Source: Beaufortia kweichowensis (taxonomy: Eukaryota; Chordata; Actinopteri; Cypriniformes; Gastromyzontidae). Taken from it: a stretch of 64,000 bases of DNA. The stretch is taken from the NCBI GenBank assembly GCA_019155185.1, contig CM032816.1, positions 4,646,010 through 4,710,009 of the forward strand, read 5' to 3'. Shown one piece after another: positions 1-64,000 of this stretch (its first letter is position 1; every line of letters begins with the position of its first letter). A program made the position numbers and the translations under genes. Under the pieces are notes generated by a model. It was not told where the DNA came from. It was given only the letters and a program-made list of their open reading frames with translations, and did no database searches.

Positions 1-284
1 GCAGCAATAAAACCCGTTAGAATTGGTCTGGAGGGTTCCGAGCCATTTCAGAAAACCAGAATATCAAAGAGATATGCAGGCGGGCTTGTTTGTTATTATG
101 TGCCCACCTTAAACATCTTAGCAGTTGCGTAGCAGCATTATAAAAACTACTCTGAACACCTCAGCAATTGCAGTGCAGGGTACATGGATTGTGTTGGGGA
201 GTTTTGCACAGGCAAGCACCACTCTTATTTTCCTAGGTAAATGTTAAGATTTTCTTTGACCTCTCTTCAACTTTTCCCCTTTAG

Positions 285-372
285 CCGTAGGATCCAACAG
301 CAGCTACCCAGACGTCCCCCCATCGCCTCCTGCGGAGGGAACTTACGAAGAGGACTGGGAAGTTTTTGACCC
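285..372 (+). CDS. ctdspl2: ctdspl2 coding exon (first in window)
   Basis: Acceptor ctttag and donor GACCC|gtgagt. The exon starts in phase 1 (CC completes an Ala codon) and encodes VGSNSSYPDVPPSPPAEG followed by TYEEDWEVFDP, the acidic linker just before the phosphatase domain. Confidence 0.93.
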
Positions 373-2324
373 GTGAGTTGAACACAAGGAAATTGTACAC
401 GATTTAAAAAAGCATATAATATGTTTCTGACTGTTGATTCTTTGACCTACCTTTAAACCTCACAGGTATTTCTTCATCAAACACGTGCCACCATTGACCG
501 AGGAACAGCTGACCCGTAAACCAGCGCTGCCTCTCAAAACCAGGAGCACACCCGAGTTCTCCCTCGTCCTCGATCTAGTACGTCTGCAATAACTTCAGTA
601 CCTGTTAATGGTCGATGCAAGCTACTGTTTATGGATTGTTGTCCAATGAGAATTGAGTTTTCACTGTCGTCCTGTTGTAGGATGAGACTTTGGTCCACTG
701 CAGTCTGAATGAACTGGAGGATGCAGCCCTGACCTTCCCTGTACTTTTCCAAGATGTCATTTACCAGGTATGGGAGAAAACATCTGTATTTCACATTTTG
801 TTTGTGTCTAACTTTCCTTATACTTGCTCACTTTTACCCTCATACAAATTTACTGCAGATATATAACAGCAATTGTTTTTTAATTCTTAAAGGTTTATGT
901 TCGGTTACGGCCGTTCTTCAGAGAATTCTTGGAGCGTATGTCTCAGATGTATGAGGTACGTTTTTTTTTTATAACATGGGGGATATTTTAAAACCAATGA
1001 TGCGGTCTGTATGCCTGACAGTTAATGAACTGATCTTGAATTATCCACAGATCATTCTCTTTACTGCTTCCAAGAAGGTGTATGCAGATAAATTGCTGAA
1101 CATCCTGGATCCCAAAAAACAGTTGGTTAGGTCAGTTGCTTTTCATATATATATATATATATATAAAATTACATTATCATTTTTATATATTGGTGCATTT
1201 CATTAAATTGCTGATTAAATGTTTAGAATAAACACATGCTTTCTTGCCCAGTAGTAATGTAGGGGTGATCTGGAATAAATATGTGAATAAATGTCTCTGG
1301 TTGAAAGATGTTTAACGTGTCTAAACCCAACATATTTCTCTCTTATCTCAGGCATAGATTGTTTCGTGAACACTGCGTATGTGTCCAAGGCAACTACATC
1401 AAAGACCTTAACATCCTCGGCAGAGATCTCTCCAAGACGGTGATCATTGACAACTCACCACAGGCTTTTGCCTATCAGGTTGGTAAATCCAGTTCTTTCC
1501 ACTTCCTGTTGCTCAACTGGTGGATCACAGTGTTCGCAACACAAGGTCATAAACTTGATTCCCAGGGAATGCACATACTGATAAATGATATAGCTTGGAT
1601 GCACTAAACTTGTTTTAGATGAATGCCACCGCCTGATGTAAGTTTAAGTGCAGTTACAGAAATGATCGTTATTTAACCTGCATTGATGTTGTGAGTTATT
1701 AGTATGTAAAGCTCAGGTTTTGCTGCTCTCTTTTATTGTAGCTTTCAAATGGGATCCCCATTGAGAGTTGGTTTGTGGACAAGAATGACAATGAGCTCCT
1801 AAAGCTGGTGCCGTTTTTGGAGAAGCTGGTGGAACTGGTATGTGCGTCTTATGTTTGTTTTGTGCTGATTTTTAAGGGTGAAGTGCGATGTTTTCCAGTA
1901 GTAAAAACAAGCAAGCCGTTTGTAAAAAGATATTGCTAAAGAATATTTACACTTTCATAATTTTTCAAAATGGAGTTAATTTTTTTATTCCTTATTTTTT
2001 TTAAAGTGTTCTGTTTGAATATTTTATTTGAATCTGATTTAATTCAATACTTTTGATTTAATTTTTTGATTTGTATACTAAAATGCAAACTGCAAACATA
2101 TTATTCTATTAAAAGATTAAAATGCTAAAGGTTTTTTATAAATTATAAATGGTTAAGAATTTCGTGTCCAAGGTATAATCTGCATGTATCTGCTATTAGT
2201 ACAGGATTGCTGGTTTGCAGATCTAGTTCACTTGGTTAATTTGTGATTTTTATTACAGGATGAGGATGTTCGTCCGCACATAAGAGAGAGGTTTCGCCTG
2301 CATGACCTTCTGCCCCCGGACTGA
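285..2324 (+). CDS. ctdspl2: CTD small phosphatase-like 2 (SCP4), 3' part, 8 coding exons
   Basis: Spliced reading of 285-372, 466-577, 681-767, 893-955, 1051-1130, 1352-1478, 1742-1837 and 2259-2324 gives 239 residues closely matching the C-terminal half of vertebrate CTDSPL2 (about 466 residues in human); the N-terminal half lies left of the window. All introns are GT-AG and all junctions keep frame. It carries the HAD-superfamily FCP1/NIF catalytic domain: DLDET nucleophile motif in LVLDLDETLVHCS, the ILFTASKKVYADKLLNILD block, the TVIIDNSPQAFAYQ motif III/IV region, and the family C-terminus RFRLHDLLPPD followed by TGA. The family are Mg-dependent Ser/Thr phosphatases; SCP4 is reported to act on FoxO proteins and related nuclear substrates. 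Whether this is the a or b teleost paralogue cannot be told here. The next gene, scaper, follows on the same strand about 2.4 kb after the stop. Confidence 0.97.
466..577 (+). CDS. ctdspl2: ctdspl2 coding exon, start of phosphatase domain
   Basis: Acceptor cctcacag; donor GATCTA|gtacgt. Encodes YFFIKHVPPLTEEQLTRK then PALPLKTRSTPEFSLVLDL. It ends inside the catalytic motif, splitting DLDET between two exons. Confidence 0.95.
681..767 (+). CDS. ctdspl2: ctdspl2 coding exon with catalytic DET
   Basis: Acceptor cctgttgtag; donor TACCAG|gtatgg. Encodes DETLVHCSLNELEDAALTF and PVLFQDVIYQ. Together with the preceding exon it gives the DxDxT nucleophile signature of FCP1/SCP phosphatases. Phase 0 at both ends. 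Confidence 0.95.
893..955 (+). CDS. ctdspl2: ctdspl2 coding exon
   Basis: 63-nt exon encoding VYVRLRPFFREFLERMSQMY-E, between acceptor cttaaag and donor GAG|gtacgt. The VRxRP motif is typical of the SCP family. Confidence 0.94.
1051..1130 (+). CDS. ctdspl2: ctdspl2 coding exon
   Basis: Acceptor ttatccacag; donor GGTTAG|gtcagt. Encodes IILFTASKKVYADKLLNILD then PKKQLV. This is HAD motif II (the conserved Thr/Ser of LFTAS). Ends in phase 2. Confidence 0.95.
1145..1165. repeat. (AT)n microsatellite
   Basis: About ten AT dinucleotides just inside the ctdspl2 intron that follows the exon ending at 1130. Confidence 0.85.
1352..1478 (+). CDS. ctdspl2: ctdspl2 coding exon with HAD motifs III/IV
   Basis: Encodes HRLFREHCVCVQGNYIKDL, NILGRDLSKTVIIDNSPQ and AFAYQ. 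The conserved Lys of motif III (LSK) and the Asp-Asn of VIIDNSP are intact. Donor CAG|gttggt. Confidence 0.96.
1742..1837 (+). CDS. ctdspl2: ctdspl2 coding exon
   Basis: Encodes LSNGIPIESWFVDKNDNELL and KLVPFLEKLVEL, the C-terminal helix region of the phosphatase fold. Acceptor ttattgtag; donor CTG|gtatgt. Confidence 0.95.
1838..2258 (+). other. last ctdspl2 intron
   Basis: 421 nt, strongly A+T-rich with T runs, no repeat I recognise and no coding signal. Confidence 0.8.
2259..2324 (+). CDS. ctdspl2: ctdspl2 terminal coding exon
   Basis: Encodes DEDVRPHIRERFRLHDLLPP-D and stops at TGA 2322-2324. The RFRLHDLLPPD end is the invariant CTDSPL2 C-terminus, so the stop is secure. Acceptor tattacag. 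Confidence 0.96.
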   Translation, partial: DEDVRPHIRERFRLHDLLPPD

Positions 2325-4190
2325 ACGATTGCCAGTCGAAACGAACATTTCTTGCCAACCTGACTGTTTTTAAGCAGTGGGGATTTACACCATGGGGAAA
2401 GGAAAATTTGCCACAAACTCTTTGCCATAAGGATTTCAACTACAGACTTGCCAACATTGGCGTTTCTTTTATGTAGGGTGGTAGTGGGCGGGGCTTTGAA
2501 CAGATGTTTTAAAACAAATGACTTGATGTATGCATACGTTTTCTATACACACTCATTTATGGAGCTGAAAGTGAGAAGATTTTTTTCATTGGTCATCCAT
2601 TTTGGAAGGGAGTTTATGCCTGAATTAGACTTTATTGTAAAGCGCTGTGCAGAAGTGGACATGCGTCGCTCCTTTTGGTGCTCAAAGGGATCCTCTGCCC
2701 TCCCAGGCCACTGGCTTACTTCAACAGGAATGACCAGTTGAATTGAAATATATAAAACATGAATATATACATTCAATTATGTGTGTATATGTATATATAA
2801 CATTTGTACATATATATTTTTTCCTGTCAAGTTTGTAAAACATGACTTGCCCTTTGGTTTTAATTCATTATGCATTCCTTTTAGTTAAAAGTCTTTTTCA
2901 TAGACAAGCTGGCTTTTTATTAATTTTTTTACTCTAGGTTTTATGTATATTTAATGCCCTATCCGTTTCACTTTGGCTTTTAAACGCTCGTAATCCGGTA
3001 AACTGTAATCGCTTATCCAGTCACATCCCTTGTGGAGTATATGGAAAACAATAACAAAACGCTTATTTGTAAATCTCAAATCTTGATTCTCTTTCTCCCT
3101 CTCTAGCTGTGGCTTTTAGTTACTGGCCGTTTTAATACCATTTATCTACGTCAGTCCTAATTTGGGGATTTTAACTTTTCTGTTTTTAGTTTTTTATATA
3201 CAAGTATAACGGAAATGTAAAATACTGTATGTGCTTTAAAATGCTTTCTGTGAAAAATAATGCTTTGTCTCTTTCTGAAGTGTCCGGTAATTGTAGCACC
3301 AGCACATGAATTAGCTTAAATCACTGCATATCTGCAATATTCTGTGTTTTCTCAATTCGTCTTTCCTGCAATCCTGCTTTGAAAACTGTTTTAGGAATTA
3401 TCATGTACCGCGCTACCTACCTCTGAAGGGTAGACCTTCCATTTCATTCAGTGTTACCCCAATGTTTTTTATTTCTATGGACATTAATACATGATTTTAA
3501 TGTACCAGAAGAATTGGAATGGGTGTTTTCTTCCTTGCTGGTTGGGATAGAAGTATCACATGTGGCCTTGACTTTTGTATTTATTTTCCTCTCTAGATGA
3601 ATGCACTTTGTAATAACTTGCTTTAGTCACATCAACACAAACTTCATACAACGCATTTAGATACACAGAAAGCCACATGTATGACTGTGTAGCAATTTGG
3701 TTTCAAACATCTCTGTGAATGATGATGCCTTTGTACATAATGGTACTAAATATAACAAATTTATTTCAGTGTAGTTAAAATCTCACATGGAGCAACAAGA
3801 AAATCACCAACAGATTATATTTCATAGATGTGTTTTCCAGAAATGTTTACTTTTGTTGTTTTAAGTGAAATTTAAATGAGGCCTGGACTTTACATTTATA
3901 ATGTAGAGATAGTTCAAAACTTCAAATTGAAACACATTTTTGCACATTAGAGAGTTTTATTTACTGTTAATGTTCAGAATGTTTATGTAATTAGCAAGGT
4001 TTTTCATTATTTATGTACAAAACAATCAAGATAAAAGTTCATTGTGATACAGGTGCATCTTAAAAAGGTGGGAAATCTTCAAATTATTTTTGCAAGTAAA
4101 TAAGTTGATTTTTAATGTGCATATTCATTTGCATTTTATCAAAACACAGTAACCCACACCCACAGTTCCCGACAAACTTTTTGGTTACTA
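2325..4190 (+). other. ctdspl2: probable ctdspl2 3' UTR and flank
   Basis: AT-rich, no sustained ORF, no canonical AATAAA before 4190 that I can find; weaker GATAAA/TATAAA-type hexamers occur (for example near 4031). Vertebrate CTDSPL2 mRNAs have long 3' UTRs, so most of this stretch may be transcribed untranslated sequence. Exact 3' end not determinable by eye. Confidence 0.5.
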
Positions 4191-4415
4191 ATGCTGCGTT
4201 TTATACAACTCGGATATTTCCGACCTCAACCTGAAAATAATATTTGGTACTAAATATTTTGTTACTAAATATTTTAAATGTTTTAATTGTTACCAAATCA
4301 TTAGTGATATTAATGTTTTAATGTTACTAAAAATGGTCAACGCACTAATTCAAGGCGTCATTCCCGGGTTTGAAGTGGGAAATATCCTAAATTCGAATTG
4401 TATAGAACGCAGCGT
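4191..4415. mobile_element. non-autonomous inverted-repeat DNA transposon (MITE)
   Basis: The left arm (about 4191-4230: GCTGCGTTTTATACAACT, then GGATATTTCC) is matched by the reverse complement of the right arm (about 4370-4415: GCTGCGTTCTATACAATT, then GGATATTTCC). The centre is AT-rich with repeated GTTACTAA/ACTAAATATTTT words. No ORF. The ends resemble the ATGCTGCGTT termini common among teleost hAT-like MITEs; the family name is not certain. Confidence 0.7.
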
Positions 4416-4432
4416 AAGTTATGGTTGCTGCA

Positions 4433-4445
4433 ATTAAATAATAAA
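4433..4445 (+). terminator. candidate poly(A) signal pair
   Basis: ATTAAA at 4433-4438 and AATAAA at 4440-4445 are the first canonical hexamers downstream of the ctdspl2 stop. They lie beyond a MITE and only about 300 nt before the scaper ATG, so use by ctdspl2 would make the intergenic gap extremely small. Alternatively they are just AT-rich chance matches. Confidence 0.3.
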
Positions 4446-4750
4446 TATGGGATCTTTTCCCAAAAGTGTAAGATTTCACAATATGTCTGTCAATTAAAAA
4501 TATATATATTAAATTACACAGGAGGTGGCTTATACCAAGTTAGCACGGTATTATCGTTGTACATATGGGACTTTGGCGGGACTGCTACCAGGGTACAGGT
4601 GACGTTACCGTCCTCCAGTCCAGCGGGTGGCGCTCCATCTCTTCACTGTTCTGTTCTCTGTTCAGTGTAAAAGAAAAGGAGGCCTGTTTAATTTCTCGTC
4701 CTCTGGTTGTTAAGTTGTCCGCTGAAAGTCGCTCGTTTGACACCGGGCTC
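4446..4750 (+). promoter_or_regulatory. scaper: scaper promoter / 5' UTR interval
   Basis: Lies between the candidate ctdspl2 poly(A) signals and the chosen scaper ATG. GC content climbs from about 4560, and CpGs cluster from 4700 into the first exon, as expected for a CpG-type promoter; no TATA box is evident. The frame is open back to an in-frame ATG at 4565, but both ATGs have weak Kozak context. Confidence 0.45.
4620..4634 (+). promoter_or_regulatory. CTCF-like motif
   Basis: CCAGCGGGTGGCGCT differs from the CTCF core consensus CCASYAGRKGGCRSY at one position. It sits about 130 nt upstream of the scaper ATG, a plausible promoter-proximal insulator site between the two genes. Motif match only. 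Confidence 0.35.
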
Positions 4751-62489
<57,739 letters not shown>

Positions 62490-64000
62490 GTGTGCCCAAT
62501 CTTTCTTTCCGCATGCGAATTATGTAATGAGATTCTTTTGTGAATGTGTAATTCGTTTTATTTGCTGACAAATTACTGACAAATTATGTGAGCTATGGCC
62601 TAGTCGTCTCTGTCTGTTCCCTGTACACTGTTCTAATTCATAAAAGAGCACAAATCATTTTATTTCATGTAGGAGGAAGAAAGATCATATCTATTGCACA
62701 AAAAGTTTAATTTAAAAAAAAATATCAGCCACTGGTTCTGGAAGAGATAAAGAGCCTTAGCAAACTGATGGTGAGAAAGTGACTCGAATGAAAATAAATT
62801 GTTATCTTATATTAAAAGTAACAATGTAATGAAGTTACCTTTATTAGAATAATGGGTATAGTTAAGGGATAATATACAGCCAGCTGAATAAACCCCGACA
62901 AAGTAATCAGGACTCCTTCACACATTATGCATGCAAATCCAAGTTTGCAGCCAAAAAAAGTGCACGACTTAAAGTTGAACTCGGCATGAGAGTAGGGCAG
63001 TGTGGAGGAGAGAGCCGGCGCTGGGCTTTGTCCTGCTCTCTGAAGAAAGGCAGACAGCCCAGCCTGCTGAAAATCCCAGGCTTCCCACAATCCCTCGGTC
63101 TTCCCTCCCATGATTTGTTTGACACGAGCAGTCCTCGAGCCCAGCGCGGTGACCGTGGAGTGACCCTGCAGACGGGGCTGGAACGGGCCGCGTAGTGACT
63201 GGATCACCAAAAATAAAATGAGAAAGACATAAGGAAACAGAAATATGAGAATGGAAAAAATAAAGGGTGAAATCTAAAACAGTGGGCTTTTCCACTGCTC
63301 ACAGGTCTGTTCTGACAGGATTATGGACAGTAGTGAAAAACATATTAATGCACATAATAAAGTACAACTAACCATATAATTGTGCCTTTTTGGATAGCAA
63401 AATCAACTGGTTTATTTATTTTTTTAAAACGCTTGCAAAAAATATTTTGTTGTTGGTAAAAGCATGCCACATAAGATTCAAACATGTATCTCTTACATGA
63501 GCTTAACAACAACAGTCACATTTCTCTCATTGTCTGTCGGATATAAAAATAAAAACAGAAACTTTTTAAAGTATTTTGCATGTAGGAGGATATACATTAT
63601 GCTGTCTATGAGTCACATACAGATCTGCAAGGCAGCTGGCTGGATCTTCCGAACGTGAGGGATCATTTTGGCTCTTCTCGTCCGGTGCTTAACAAGCCAT
63701 AACAAGGCTAGCCTACAGAGGGAGGGGAGAATTGTAATTACCTGTATTTAGCGTGACCGCATTTGAATGACACCCGTGACAAGCAGGTACGAGGAAGAGA
63801 GTGTGAGGAAGAAAGATACACTTGGAGAGATGCGAGGTGTAGATTCCTGGAAAAGTCCTGCTGCCCAAAAGTCATTGTTTCATTTGCTGGGAAGTCCTGT
63901 GATACCTGAGGACAGGATAAGGGGGGCTTTTCTTTTTTCTAGACCTGTGCTGGCACATGGAGACGCAGCCGTCCGCTAATACTGTAATTAGGCCTGATTT
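62490..64000 (+). other. scaper: start of scaper intron 25
   Basis: No further SCAPER exon is visible before the edge. AT-rich at 62580-62830 and 63200-63580; GC-balanced unique blocks at 62880-63220 and 63640-64000 with GAATTGTAATTACCTG and TACTGTAATTAGGCCTG words. Confidence 0.7.

Overview
The window is vertebrate nuclear DNA, almost certainly from a teleost and most likely a cyprinid-type fish. The evidence is large introns with GT-AG borders, vertebrate-like protein exons, and many short fold-back DNA transposons of families familiar from carp, goldfish and zebrafish. The commonest is the fold-back element whose ends read roughly AGGGATAGTTCACCCAAAAA. Only two protein-coding genes are supported, both on the + strand and both cut by the window edges.

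Region 1 (1-2324, UTR to about 4 kb): the 3' half of ctdspl2, a CTD small phosphatase-like 2 / SCP4-type HAD phosphatase. Eight coding exons encode the last 239 residues, including the whole catalytic FCP1/NIF domain with the DLDET nucleophile motif. Region 2 (about 2.3-4.75 kb): a long AT-rich 3' UTR, a roughly 225-bp inverted-repeat transposon, candidate poly(A) signals, a CTCF-like motif and the GC-rich start of the next gene. Region 3 (4751-62489 and beyond): scaper (S-phase cyclin A-associated protein in the ER). Twenty-five coding exons are placed; every exon junction keeps frame and together they give about 1155 codons. The final exon ends in phase 2, so the C-terminal part lies beyond the right edge. 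The middle exons (22.4-25.6 kb) form a tight cluster encoding the charged coiled coil and half of a C2H2 zinc finger. The outer introns are large, up to 12.4 kb.

The introns alternate between two kinds of sequence. One is AT-rich and repeat-laden: Angel-like fold-backs, a TGGGCAATT-ended element in three copies, a large TTAACAGGTTA-type fold-back, AACCCA/TGGGTT elements, a 345-bp CT tract and short minisatellites. The other is long, GC-balanced, unique-looking and dense in TAAT, GATA, forkhead and E-box-like words without sustained coding potential. Scaper is the classical bystander gene of Islet (isl2): the Islet-Scaper linkage is an ancient metazoan microsynteny kept by enhancers inside scaper introns. 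The unique intronic blocks are therefore the best candidates for regulatory content; the isl2 gene itself would be expected beyond the right edge. I see no bacterial-type systems, tRNA or rRNA genes or CRISPR, and no autonomous transposase ORF.
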